A stretch of 64,000 bases of DNA from Vibrio sp. VB16 (GCF_015594925.2 NZ_CP087591.1:682001-746000); one strand, 5' to 3'; positions 19,204-28,918 are shown, numbered from the stretch's first letter. Notes: generated by a model from the sequence alone, not told the origin. Program-made: numbers and translations.

Positions 19204-20299
19204 TATTTTCACCCTTAGAGACAAGAAACTCGTCGACATAAAGCATTAACCATTGATCTGGAAAGCTAATAAAAGCGTTACCTTCTGGAACAGGTTGGTC
19301 TTCTTGCAGGCGTGCTTTAATTAAAAGTCCATCTAGATTAAGGCTAACAATTTTATAGGTTCCGAGATCTTCAACAAATTCGACTTCGGCTTTGTAAGCT
19401 TCACCATTTGGTTTGTCCCAAACATGTATGAATTCCGGCCGGATACCTATCTTTAAGTTGTCTGAATCACACTTTTCCAACGCTTTCAGTTCTTGTTCGT
19501 TAAGGGTAAATATCTTTTCTCCAAAACAGACGCCTTCTTCACAACGCTTTACTTCTAGAAAATTCATACCTGGGCTACCGATGAAGTAGCCTACAAATGT
19601 ATGGTTTGGTTTTTCAAACAACTCACGCGGCGTACCAAACTGAACAACCTGCCCTTCATACATCAAGGCTATTTTGTCTGCAAAAGTAGAAGCTTCAAGT
19701 TGGTCGTGGGTGACATACACCATAGTGGTATTGAACTGCTCGTGGATTTGCTTCAACTTTCGACGCAGTTTCCACTTTAATTGCGGATCGATAACCGTAA
19801 GAGGTTCATCAAACAAAATAGCCGACACATCATCACGTACCAAACCTCGGCCCATCGATACTTTCTGCTTCTCATCCGCGGTAAGGTTCGCGGCTTTTTT
19901 CTTCAGTACATCGGTTAGTTCAAGTATGGCTGCAATCTCGCCAACCTTGGATTGAATTTTTGCGTCGCTGGCCCCCATGTTGCGCAATGGAAATGCCAGA
20001 TTGTCAAAAACAGACATGGTGTCGTAAACGACAGGAAACTGGAAAACCTGAGCAATGTTACGATCCTGCGGTGGAATATCATTGACCCTCACTCCGTCAA
20101 ACAATACGTCGCCATCTGAAGGCTCCAGCAAACCAGAAATAATATTAAGCAAAGTAGATTTCCCACAACCTGACGGTCCAAGGAGAGCAAAAGCGCCGCC
20201 ATCCTGCCATACGTGGTTCATCTCTCTAATTGCATATTCTGGTTCCGCTGCCGTCCTATCATAACTATGCGCTAAAGATTTTAGGTGGATTTCAGCCAT
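19196..20299 (-). CDS. glpT: Glycerol ABC transporter ATPase (GlpT type), degenerate signature motif
   Basis: 367 residues. Walker A GPSGCGKST, Walker B ILFDEP and switch His (YVTHDQLEA) are canonical, but the ABC signature reads LTADEKQKV instead of LSGGQ and the D-loop reads TVID. GlpS, encoded just upstream with an eight-base overlap, shows the reverse pattern. The two would form a heterodimer with one consensus and one degenerate ATP site. The symbol follows the rhizobial operon and is not the glycerol-3-phosphate antiporter. Confidence 0.87.
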   Translation of the reverse strand: MAEIHLKSLAHSYDRTAAEPEYAIREMNHVWQDGGAFALLGPSGCGKSTLLNIISGLLEPSDGDVLFDGVRVNDIPPQDRNIAQVFQFPVVYDTMSVFDNLAFPLRNMGASDAKIQSKVGEIAAILELTDVLKKKAANLTADEKQKVSMGRGLVRDDVSAILFDEPLTVIDPQLKWKLRRKLKQIHEQFNTTMVYVTHDQLEASTFADKIALMYEGQVVQFGTPRELFEKPNHTFVGYFIGSPGMNFLEVKRCEEGVCFGEKIFTLNEQELKALEKCDSDNLKIGIRPEFIHVWDKPNGEAYKAEVEFVEDLGTYKIVSLNLDGLLIKARLQEDQPVPEGNAFISFPDQWLMLYVDEFLVSKGENNE

Positions 20300-21392
20300 G
20301 ATAGTTACCCTCGATTCTGCGACTGGAAGCTTGGATTAATTGACCATCCATTTGAAATACATTGAGTTTATGGGTTGGCACATAAATCTTGATTTTTTCA
20401 TCCACGTTATAGTTATGCACGCCAGATAAATGCAATACCATTTGAAAGTGCTCATTACGCACATGCAAGAATGTTTCGGAACCACTAATTTCTGCCACTT
20501 CTACTTGGACTGAAATTTCCAAATCATCATCATTTTTCGGTAACAAACTTAAATGACTCGGACGTATTCCAAATTGATACTCCCCCTCATCTAGAGACAG
20601 AAGCTCGGACGTCAACGGAAAGTGCACCGTGTTATCGAAGGTCACTTCGGCTTTGGTTATGTTGCCTGTAATCAAATTAATAGGCGGTTCATTGAATAAG
20701 GTTGCCGCAATAACATTGCACGGCGAGTGATAGGTTTTAGCCGTTGGGCCGCTCTGAATTATCTGCCCCTCATGAAGTATGGTCGTGGTACCACCCAACG
20801 CCAGAGCTTCGTTAGGCTCGGTCGTTGCGTAAACAGCGATGGTGTTACGCTCAGCGAATAAATTACGCATTTCTTGACGTAATTCCTCACGTAATTTGTA
20901 ATCCAAATTAACCAAAGGTTCGTCAAATAAAATAATGTCGGCATCTTTCACCAACGCGCGAGCCATCGCAGTACGCTGCTGTTGACCACCCGAAAGTTCT
21001 AAAGGTAAGCGAGAAAGAAAAGGGGTGATGCGCAACATGTCAGAAATTTCCATCACTTTCTGTTTGATCGTGGCTTCCGACTCCTTAGCCAGTCGTAGCG
21101 GTGAGGCGATATTGTCGTACACCGTCATGCTTGGATAGTTTATGAATTGCTGATACACCATGGATACATTACGCTTCTGGACTGGAACACCAGTCATATC
21201 TACGCCATTCATCAATACACGACCCGAAGTCGGTTTATCCAATCCAGCTATCAGACGCATCAAGCTCGTTTTTCCAGACAATGTTCGACCAAGCAGTACA
21301 TTAAATGATCCAGGCTCAAAACTGAGATTTGCCTGATTAATGTAATACTGACCGTCCACTATTTGTGTTACATTTTCCAATGTCAGGGACAT
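20292..21392 (-). CDS. glpS: Glycerol ABC transporter ATPase (GlpS type), degenerate Walker A and switch residue
   Basis: 366 residues and first gene of the operon. The signature LSGGQQQR and Walker B IILFDEP are canonical. The P-loop reads GRTLSGKTS (Leu for the central Gly) and the switch-His segment reads YATTEPNEA, so Thr replaces the His of YVTHD. Its own nucleotide site is therefore likely weak, while its signature serves GlpT. The C-terminal third is an OB-type domain. A sigma54 promoter lies about 80 bases upstream. Confidence 0.87.
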   Translation of the reverse strand: MSLTLENVTQIVDGQYYINQANLSFEPGSFNVLLGRTLSGKTSLMRLIAGLDKPTSGRVLMNGVDMTGVPVQKRNVSMVYQQFINYPSMTVYDNIASPLRLAKESEATIKQKVMEISDMLRITPFLSRLPLELSGGQQQRTAMARALVKDADIILFDEPLVNLDYKLREELRQEMRNLFAERNTIAVYATTEPNEALALGGTTTILHEGQIIQSGPTAKTYHSPCNVIAATLFNEPPINLITGNITKAEVTFDNTVHFPLTSELLSLDEGEYQFGIRPSHLSLLPKNDDDLEISVQVEVAEISGSETFLHVRNEHFQMVLHLSGVHNYNVDEKIKIYVPTHKLNVFQMDGQLIQASSRRIEGNYHG

Positions 21393-21470
21393 ACAGCGAT
21401 AATCTCCATTTTGATTAACTGCAATGCAAAATTAATTTTCTGTTCAATTTTGCCAATTCCCTAGCTGTAC

Positions 21471-21486
21471 TGCCAAATTCATGCCA
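21471..21486 (-). promoter_or_regulatory. Sigma54 -24/-12 promoter for glpSTPQUV
   Basis: On the minus strand TGGCATGAATTTGGCA, with GG-N10-GC spacing, matches the dhaKL promoter at 15 of 16 bases. It sits 79 bases before the glpS start codon. Confidence 0.7.
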
Positions 21487-21554
21487 TATTTTAAAATCCA
21501 ATCTAACCGTTTGTTATAAATGAATATTTATAGAAATTATATGAATTCTACCTC

Positions 21555-21623
21555 CTGTTCAGTTGTTATTTAATTGAACAATCGTTGTTAAGTGTGTGAA
21601 CAGAATGTAAACCAAACTGTTCA
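21555..21623. promoter_or_regulatory. Candidate DhaR-type enhancer: two TGTTCA palindromes with 13-base spacers
   Basis: TGTTCA (21556-21561) pairs with TGAACA (21575-21580), and TGAACAG (21597-21603) pairs with CTGTTCA (21617-21623); both spacers are 13 bases and the centres lie 42 bases apart. The block is 70-150 bases upstream of the glpS -24 box, a normal position for a sigma54 activator, and just before the dhaR gene. One more CTGTTCA lies at 21440, downstream of the promoter. Confidence 0.5.
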
Positions 21624-21768
21624 GGCACAGCTTACTGATATTTGTATGAGTTATGTGATGGGGGTTAATGTATTGTTTCGCAAATGTAAGCACACTATGG
21701 CTACGAAAAAACACTCAGGTTATACGCTCACTATTAAATTCATCATTTGAGAAGATGGGAAGTCATTC

Positions 21769-23661
21769 ATGCTTAAAAAGTCCGCTACGAAAGTTGACCA
21801 TGCTACAACGATCAAACAATCTTGGATGCGATGTCGAGAGTCGGGACTTACTCATCAATCAGAACCAAATGTTGACCATATAACAGGTGGTTCACTGTCA
21901 TCGCTGCTTGAAGAGCACCATCGCCTTATCGAAACCACTCGCAACGAAGTCCTCCCTTGTTATGAAAATTTGCTGATTAATAGTAAGAGCCAAGTCATGT
22001 TGGCTGACCATCAAGGCTATGTGCTTAAGAGTTGGGGTGAACAACAGATAAAGAAGAGCCGAGAAGAGTTATTCGTTCCGGGCACCGATTGGAGAGAATC
22101 TACATTTGGAACAAATGCGATTGGCACAGCATTAAAAACAGGCAGCGTTGTACAAATTCAACACGACGAACACTTTTTGATTTCCAATCGTTTTATGACC
22201 GGTTCTGCCGCCCCTATTTTTGGCATAGACCGCCAGATGCTTGGTGTTATCGACATATCAAGCGACACATATTTACCTGATTCTCACACGTTAGGCATGG
22301 TGAAAATCATGTCACAAGCGGTAGAAAACCAAATCATTATTTCTCACTTCAAGAGTGAGTATTTTTTACTGCGTTTTAATACCAGCGTTGAGAATATCGA
22401 TAGCCAGTGGTCAGGGTTAATAGTATTTGATGAAAACGGATTAATCATCTCCGCCAATCATCGTGCTGAGCTCATATTGGGTAGCGACTTAAAACTGGTA
22501 AACATCTCTGAACTGTTCAATATCAATGTTCACCAACTCATAAACCAACCGAAAGGTTTTCAGGTCCCGTTACTTACCGTCAAAGGGTTTAGAGTTCACG
22601 GTATATTGGATAAACCTACCCAGCCAAAATCGAAGGTGTTGGATTTTAGAACCCTCGTTAAGCAACCTAAAGAGCAGAAAAAGCACGTATCAGAGCAACA
22701 CAAATTTCACCTAGACGAACTCAATTTTGGCGACCCCATATTTGAAAAAGCGGTCGCTCAGAGCAAGCGAATTATCAACAAAGATATTCCTATTTTGATC
22801 TACGGTGAAACCGGTGTTGGTAAAGAATTTTTTGTCAAAGCGCTGCACCATTCAAGCCAACGTTCCACACAAAACATGATCACGGTAAACTGTGCCGCGA
22901 TTCCCCAAGAATTGGTTGAGTCTGAGCTATTTGGTTATGAGAAAGGAGCCTTCACTGGTTCAAGCCAAAAAGGGTATATAGGGTTAATTCGTAAAGCCGA
23001 TAAAGGGACACTATTTTTGGATGAAATTGGTGACATGCCAATGAATGTTCAAGCACGTCTACTACGAGTATTACAAGAGCGCAGAGTCAACCCTCTTGGT
23101 AGTACTGAATCTTATCCCGTTGATTTTAAGCTTATTTCTGCGACCAACTGTAACCTTAAAGAGGCGGTCGCTGCGGGGACTTTTCGCAAAGATTTGTACT
23201 ACCGAGTCAGCGGGTTAAATATAGAACTACCAGCACTACGTCATCGAAGCGATCGTAAGCAACTGATCTATTTCCTTTTGGATTATTACGCAGAAAACAA
23301 ACATCACGCTCAAATAACAGAACGAACGATGCAGAGTTTTTGTCAGCACAGTTGGCCCGGAAATATTCGCCAATTGGTCAGCGTCATACAAATTGGACAG
23401 GCGATGTCAGACAACGAAGCCATTGACTTTGAACATCTACCGGACGATTTTTTCGCGGATATAGAAGCGGAAGCAAACAATGCTAAGCCTGTCATTATTA
23501 ATATAGAAAACAAAGCACATTCGATCAGTGCTGAGCCCTCCGCAGAGGACATAGTAACGCTGTATCAATCGCTCAGCTGCAATATTTCAAAAACGGCAGC
23601 CGAGTTAGGCGTAAGCAGAAATACTGTCTATAAACGCTTACGCGAATGCGGCCATAAATAA
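21769..23661 (+). CDS. dhaR: Sigma54-dependent activator, DhaR/AcoR type (GAF, AAA+, Fis HTH)
   Basis: 630 residues, close to the length of DhaR and AcoR. The N-terminal GAF-type sensor contains the family's ESTFGTNAIGTAL stretch (about 105-117); a PAS-like region follows (about 220-270). The AAA+ domain starts near residue 325 with Walker A GETGVGKE at about 346. The sigma54-contact loop reads GAFTGS instead of the usual GAFTGA. A Fis-type helix-turn-helix ends the protein. It is transcribed away from glpS, sharing the 376-base regulatory region. Inferred role: activate glpSTPQUV and dhaKL-gldA in response to glycerol or dihydroxyacetone. Confidence 0.85.
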   Translation: MLKKSATKVDHATTIKQSWMRCRESGLTHQSEPNVDHITGGSLSSLLEEHHRLIETTRNEVLPCYENLLINSKSQVMLADHQGYVLKSWGEQQIKKSREELFVPGTDWRESTFGTNAIGTALKTGSVVQIQHDEHFLISNRFMTGSAAPIFGIDRQMLGVIDISSDTYLPDSHTLGMVKIMSQAVENQIIISHFKSEYFLLRFNTSVENIDSQWSGLIVFDENGLIISANHRAELILGSDLKLVNISELFNINVHQLINQPKGFQVPLLTVKGFRVHGILDKPTQPKSKVLDFRTLVKQPKEQKKHVSEQHKFHLDELNFGDPIFEKAVAQSKRIINKDIPILIYGETGVGKEFFVKALHHSSQRSTQNMITVNCAAIPQELVESELFGYEKGAFTGSSQKGYIGLIRKADKGTLFLDEIGDMPMNVQARLLRVLQERRVNPLGSTESYPVDFKLISATNCNLKEAVAAGTFRKDLYYRVSGLNIELPALRHRSDRKQLIYFLLDYYAENKHHAQITERTMQSFCQHSWPGNIRQLVSVIQIGQAMSDNEAIDFEHLPDDFFADIEAEANNAKPVIINIENKAHSISAEPSAEDIVTLYQSLSCNISKTAAELGVSRNTVYKRLRECGHK

Positions 23662-23685
23662 CAAGCAAGATACAGATATTCGAAA

Positions 23686-23710
23686 GGTTCATGACCCTTG
23701 TCTATGAACC
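23686..23710. terminator. Small hairpin between convergent dhaR and sbcC
   Basis: GGTTCAT / ATGAACC seven-base stem with an 11-base loop lies in the 55-base gap between the two convergent genes. There is no long T-run on either strand, so it is a weak terminator candidate. Confidence 0.35.
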
Positions 23711-23716
23711 CATCAT

Positions 23717-26700
23717 TTAAACCCGATAACTCGACTCCAACTCACTGATTCCTAAACCACTTTTCTTACTTACTTTAAGCTGAACTGGAATACGTTCTTT
23801 CATCGCCTCAATATGGCTTATCACTCCAATCATCTTCCCAGACGCATTCAAACTATCTAATGCATCCAGTGCTAAATCGAGCGTTTCTGCATCTAAGGTA
23901 CCAAACCCTTCATCGAGGAACAGCGAATCGATACTGGTTTTATGGCTCACTAGATCCGATAAACCCAGTGCCAAAGCAAGGCTGACTAAAAAGCTTTCGC
24001 CTCCCGATAATGTTTTAGTGTCGCGTACTACATCCCCCTGCCAAGTATCCATTACCGAGAGCTCTAATCCTTCTCCATGACTACGCTGTAATTGGTAGCG
24101 ACCATGTAATCGAGACAGCTGGCGGTTAGCCAAGTGAATCAAGTTATCTAAGGTCAGTCCTTGTGCAAACTTACGAAATTTATCGCCACTGCTAGAGCCA
24201 ATCAGCGAATGCAAGTACTGAATATCGTCATAGGCCGCTCTGTACTGCTCAATTTGATCAAACAGGTTCTGCTGCTCTTTGCGACGACGCTGATCCGATT
24301 GAATCTCGTTCGCCAACTCACCTTCCCTTTTCGTCGCTTGTCCTATGATCGCTTTGAGCTCACTTAAGCTCTGCTCTATGCTGGATCTGCCCGCCTTTTG
24401 ATACTCTTCAGAATACTCATCCGCCATTAAAGCGTCATATTGTTTGATGGCGGAATCAGATATGGCTTGTGCTCTTTCCAATGCCATCACACATTTTTGT
24501 TTCATGTTCGTTAGGCGATGTCGTTCTTCGTGATCCAATAACGCGAGCTCAAACGCCTGTGTTGAGGAGAACTGACTGAGTTCTAGCAACCCATTCCACT
24601 GAGTCTGTTGTTCATCACATTTTTCTTTTGCCGCTTTCAGGTTGGCGTTCAGGATCTTCCGTTCCCCTTCTACCGCCTTTTGTTCTTGCAGGGCTTGTTG
24701 GAAGTGTTTCTGCGCGTTAGCCAGCGCTTGTTCCGCCTGAGCAAACGCATGCAGACTACGTTGTCTTTCTTGCTCCACGACTCTCTCGCCGAACAACTCA
24801 ATTCGCCTATCAACCAGATCAACCAATGTTTTTTCTTGATCGCTTAATTTCTTATTCTCAATTCCTAGGCTTATCTCTATCTCAGACAATCGATGATGAT
24901 GAGCCTCCAAGTTGGATTGAAGCGCCGCATATTCTTTCTGTCTCTCATTGAACTTCAGCTCATTGGCTTGCCATTTAGCCAGATCTTGCTGTTTTAACGC
25001 CAACCAAGAGACTAAGTTCGTCTCTTGTTGGATAACATAGCCACAATCCGAGATATTGTTCAGCAGGTCACTTTGTTGTTTTGTCGCTTCAGATTCTAGT
25101 TTGTGTAAATGCTGTACCGCTTCATCTATGCTTTTCTGTTCATGCTCGACTTGCTGTTGTTGTAATCTTGCCGCTGACTCTAATTGATGGTGTGCTTGTT
25201 CAGATTGCGAAAGACTCTCCTTTGCTTTCTGTAACTGATCTTCAATATGGCGAAATTGCACAGTAAAGTCCGACAGTTTATTACGTTGCGTTTCTCGTTC
25301 CATTGCATAGGCGTTCAACGCTTGGCTGTTTTGTATCGGCTCTGGATAGTCAATGGTCACCGCCGTTTTTTGCCATAATTGTGATAATGTTGACTGCTCT
25401 TTTTCAAGCCAGTTAATCCGTTTGTCACCATCCTCAATATGGCGAATTAAGGATTCAATATCGCCCTTTATATTTAGCCCGTTGGTCTTAATGACCATCA
25501 GTTCTGCGGCGGCTTTTTCTAACGCGGTTTGCTTCGCAGACACGTCAAATAGTTGGTCAATATTTTCGGCAAATGGATGGTCTTCCGACCCACAAAGTGG
25601 GCATGGGGAATCGTCTTTTAGCTGGATCCGGTAGAGTGCTAATACCTGCTCTTGTTCCAGCAACGCTTTCTCTTGTTTCACTTGTTCTTCTAGCGATTCT
25701 TTCAAGCTATCTTGTAAGCGATACTGCTCTCTGAGATGAACACGCTGAGTCTCTTTCTCTTTTTTCTGGTTATCAATATCAACCTTGGATCTTAACTTCT
25801 CTTGTTTTTCTGTCTCATGACCCACCCATTGAGTTTGATAGCCATGCAATGTTTGTACTATTGCGATTTTTTGATTGAGAACGCTCAGTTGCATCTCTAT
25901 CTGAGGCAGCGTATCAACAAGTGTAGACGCCGTCTGCAATGCCTGTTTTTCGGCATCCGTTTTTATCACTCGCTGTTTTTTTTGTTCCAATTCAGCACGA
26001 CTTTCAGATAGCCTTTGTTGTTTAGTTTTACCTTGTTCAATTAGAACAGTTATCTGCTGTCCTAACTGTTCAATATGGCGTTTTTGTTGCTGAACATTGC
26101 CGGAATGACGCTCAATTTGATTCAGTTGCTCACTCCATTTCCCCATATGCTGGTTAAGCGACGCATCGGCTTTATGGTCGGTCTGAAATTGAGTGATAAC
26201 GCCTATCGCTTGCACTACCTCTTGCTTATCTGCAAGTGCTCGTTGTTGGATTCCTTGAAAACCGTGATACTGTTCTTCCTGTTCAGTCACCCTTTTTTTG
26301 ATCGTCCCAAGCGCGCTATTTTCTAATTTTATCTGATTATCAAGCGGTATGATTTGTTGATTAATTAAGGTTTCTAACTGGTTATTCTCTTGCTTTTCTA
26401 TCGCTTGTTTTTCTGTTGCACTCACTGAGATTAATTCGAGTTCTTTCGTTCGATTATCTAACGTCTGAATCGCTTGATGCTTATCCGCAAGGCGTTCTTC
26501 AATAAGCTGTAAGTGAGTATTCGCTTCTTTTAAAAGCATATATGGGGAACGAATTTTCTCTGCGGGTTCGCACGCCGCCAATCTATCGAAATCGGGTTTG
26601 GCGTGTTCTAACTGTAGTTTAACAACGTCTAATTGGGATTGCGCCTCCGCTTTCTCAGCGCTGTATTTCTCGACATTAATGTACCAATTTACATTGGCCT

Positions 26701-27427
26701 CAAGGCCGGAAAGTTGTTTTACTTGTTCCGTCTGCTTGTCGCTTAACGCATTAAGCTCTGCCGTTAACAATTGTTTCTCTTCTTCATTGAGAAGATGAAC
26801 ACCTTTTGCCTGAGCTTCTAGCTCTGCTAAATCTTGTTTGGCTTGGCTATAGTGTTCATGTACCTTTTGAGATATCTGGCTGTAGATCTCTGTTCCGGTT
26901 AACTCTTCTAATAACTCCGCACGTTCTGACTCTTTCGCGTTTAGAAATGCGGCGAATTGTCCTTGAGACAACAGCATCGACTTTGTAAATCGACCAAAAT
27001 CCAGACCAGTAATCGCCTCTACTAGCTCACCCTTTTTCTTTAGCTGGTTTGCCAGTACTTTACCTGACTCAACTTCAGCCAATTCAACCGTAGCGGGCTG
27101 GAGCTTACCATCCACTTTTCCTCTGGCTCGCTTCATCCCCCAAAATGCTCTGTAAGCCTTGCCCTTCACTTCAAATTCAACTTCTGAAAGGCATTCCGTA
27201 GTGCCACGCGTCATTAATTCATTGTTCGCGGGGGTGATAGGCCCTAATCGCGACGTTTCTTGATACAGGCCAACACAAATAGCATCCAGTATCGTCGTTT
27301 TCCCTGCCCCCGTTGGGCCGGTAATGGCAAACAGGCCATATTCAGAGAAAGGCGGTTGAGTGAAATCGATTCTCCACTCTCCCTTTAGTGAATTGAGATT
27401 CTGAAAACGTAGGCTTAAAATTTTCAT
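23717..27427 (-). CDS. sbcC: SbcC, ATPase subunit of SbcCD nuclease
   Basis: 1236 residues, Rad50-like. Walker A GPTGAGKTT near residue 38, long coiled-coil arms (about 180-1000) with the CPLCG zinc-hook near residue 610, and C-terminal LSGGESF signature and LFLDEGFG Walker B (about 1130-1170). With SbcD it cleaves DNA hairpins and protein-blocked ends. It overlaps sbcD by four bases. Confidence 0.96.
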   Translation of the reverse strand: MKILSLRFQNLNSLKGEWRIDFTQPPFSEYGLFAITGPTGAGKTTILDAICVGLYQETSRLGPITPANNELMTRGTTECLSEVEFEVKGKAYRAFWGMKRARGKVDGKLQPATVELAEVESGKVLANQLKKKGELVEAITGLDFGRFTKSMLLSQGQFAAFLNAKESERAELLEELTGTEIYSQISQKVHEHYSQAKQDLAELEAQAKGVHLLNEEEKQLLTAELNALSDKQTEQVKQLSGLEANVNWYINVEKYSAEKAEAQSQLDVVKLQLEHAKPDFDRLAACEPAEKIRSPYMLLKEANTHLQLIEERLADKHQAIQTLDNRTKELELISVSATEKQAIEKQENNQLETLINQQIIPLDNQIKLENSALGTIKKRVTEQEEQYHGFQGIQQRALADKQEVVQAIGVITQFQTDHKADASLNQHMGKWSEQLNQIERHSGNVQQQKRHIEQLGQQITVLIEQGKTKQQRLSESRAELEQKKQRVIKTDAEKQALQTASTLVDTLPQIEMQLSVLNQKIAIVQTLHGYQTQWVGHETEKQEKLRSKVDIDNQKKEKETQRVHLREQYRLQDSLKESLEEQVKQEKALLEQEQVLALYRIQLKDDSPCPLCGSEDHPFAENIDQLFDVSAKQTALEKAAAELMVIKTNGLNIKGDIESLIRHIEDGDKRINWLEKEQSTLSQLWQKTAVTIDYPEPIQNSQALNAYAMERETQRNKLSDFTVQFRHIEDQLQKAKESLSQSEQAHHQLESAARLQQQQVEHEQKSIDEAVQHLHKLESEATKQQSDLLNNISDCGYVIQQETNLVSWLALKQQDLAKWQANELKFNERQKEYAALQSNLEAHHHRLSEIEISLGIENKKLSDQEKTLVDLVDRRIELFGERVVEQERQRSLHAFAQAEQALANAQKHFQQALQEQKAVEGERKILNANLKAAKEKCDEQQTQWNGLLELSQFSSTQAFELALLDHEERHRLTNMKQKCVMALERAQAISDSAIKQYDALMADEYSEEYQKAGRSSIEQSLSELKAIIGQATKREGELANEIQSDQRRRKEQQNLFDQIEQYRAAYDDIQYLHSLIGSSSGDKFRKFAQGLTLDNLIHLANRQLSRLHGRYQLQRSHGEGLELSVMDTWQGDVVRDTKTLSGGESFLVSLALALGLSDLVSHKTSIDSLFLDEGFGTLDAETLDLALDALDSLNASGKMIGVISHIEAMKERIPVQLKVSKKSGLGISELESSYRV

Positions 27428-28656
27428 TCGCTCTGCTCCCCATTTTCAACTTCTTCAACGATTTGGTGAAAACGCGTTTTTATTCTTGCCAACCTTTGAG
27501 ATTCATTTTCGCTATCTAGCGTTTCGTGTTCGACTCGCTTTTCAAACACATCGAAAGGGGTAAGTTCAGAAAGGGTTTCAAGCTGCTCCTGTTGCAAGCT
27601 TTGTGTTTGCTGTCCTCTGGCTCGACGTAGTTGCAGCACCTCAACATTAAGGTCTTCTGTTAATGCCTGAACTCTTTGCTGTAAGTCGGAAAGGAAATCC
27701 TGTACTTCGACTTCAACGGCAAGCCAGACAGGCTGCTCATCGGTAACATCACGATACGATTCGAGCTGTTTTTCTATATAGGTTAGATCACCCTTTATCA
27801 TTTCCATTCGTTGAAAAATGGGGATTTCAATAATTTTTATATCTGAGCGTTTCTCTTTTTCAAATTCAACGATCACCACCTGTTTGGTGGATTTAAGTTC
27901 ATCAAAACTTAAAGGAATAGGTGAACCGCAATAACGAATATGTTCAGATTTCGCCACTATCTGCGGGCGATGGATATGACCGAGGGCGATATAGTCGGCC
28001 GGTGGAAAACCATCAGCTGCAAAGGCATCGAGTGTGCCGATATAGATATCTCGCTCCGAATCAGTTTTGGTGACACCCATTGCAGTTAGATGACCTGTCG
28101 TGATAATTGGAACCTGTATATCCCTCTCTTTGCGGCGCTGCACGGCTCTCTGATAAAGGGACAAGTAATGACCCTTTATCGCCTCTCCTAATTGTTTCTG
28201 TTTCTCATTGCCAGACGATCCCGCAACGCTTTGCATGACATCCCTTGCCCGCACAAATGGCACCGCACATAGCAACGCGCCGATGTCTCCAGAACAAGGC
28301 AGTTCTATGATCTGGCTGTCTAAATCGTCTGAAGTATTGGCAATGACATGGGTATTCAGACATTCAACAAGAGGCTTAGATTCATTCAACATAGAGACTG
28401 AATCATGATTCCCCCCCAATACGACCAAGGTACAGTCAAGCGAGTTCAACTGCACAACGAATCGGTTATATAGCTCTCGGGCATAGCTAGGTGGCGTGCC
28501 AGAATCAAACACATCGCCAGCAATGATTACCGCGTTTACCTGCTGTTCTTTAACAAGCTCAAGCAACCATTGAATAAACGCTTGGTGTTCATTTTTCCTG
28601 CTTTTAGTAAAAAATGACTGCCCTAGATGCCAGTCGGATGTATGAAGAATTCGCAT
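27424..28656 (-). CDS. sbcD: SbcD, Mre11-type nuclease subunit
   Basis: 410 residues. Metallophosphoesterase motifs in order: DWHLGQ (7-12), GDVFDSG (about 47), GGNHDS (about 82) and GHIHRPQ (about 226), which bind two Mn ions. The C-terminal part carries the SbcC-binding region. First gene of the sbcDC operon; the 28657-28839 stretch upstream holds no gene. Confidence 0.96.
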   Translation of the reverse strand: MRILHTSDWHLGQSFFTKSRKNEHQAFIQWLLELVKEQQVNAVIIAGDVFDSGTPPSYARELYNRFVVQLNSLDCTLVVLGGNHDSVSMLNESKPLVECLNTHVIANTSDDLDSQIIELPCSGDIGALLCAVPFVRARDVMQSVAGSSGNEKQKQLGEAIKGHYLSLYQRAVQRRKERDIQVPIITTGHLTAMGVTKTDSERDIYIGTLDAFAADGFPPADYIALGHIHRPQIVAKSEHIRYCGSPIPLSFDELKSTKQVVIVEFEKEKRSDIKIIEIPIFQRMEMIKGDLTYIEKQLESYRDVTDEQPVWLAVEVEVQDFLSDLQQRVQALTEDLNVEVLQLRRARGQQTQSLQQEQLETLSELTPFDVFEKRVEHETLDSENESQRLARIKTRFHQIVEEVENGEQSE

Positions 28657-28839
28657 AGAAAGTTCTTATGATAAAGGCTATTCACTAAAGATTATTTGAT
28701 TGTGCCAACTAAGTGCAGTTCATACAATCGATCCCTTATAAAGAAGCGAGTTTTTGTATAGTGTCCGAGAGGATTTAGGCAATCCAGAGGTCTCAAAGGT
28801 TGTGGTTCTCGCTTAACAATTGATAACTCAGTAAAAACA

Positions 28840-28869
28840 AAAGGGCACATCGTCATCGATGTGCCCTTT
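28840..28869 (-). terminator. Rho-independent terminator after murP
   Basis: Thirteen-base perfect stem AAAGGGCACATCG / CGATGTGCCCTTT with a four-base loop, followed on the minus strand by TGTTTTT. Confidence 0.9.
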
Positions 28870-28918
28870 AAAACTGTTTATTATATTACCTAGTTCTTTA
28901 AGTGTTCCTGAACTCAGA

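Noticed and set aside
26806..26988. Open frames on the strand opposite sbcC and other long genes
   Set aside because: They follow the codon pattern of the gene on the other strand and show no motif or ribosome site.
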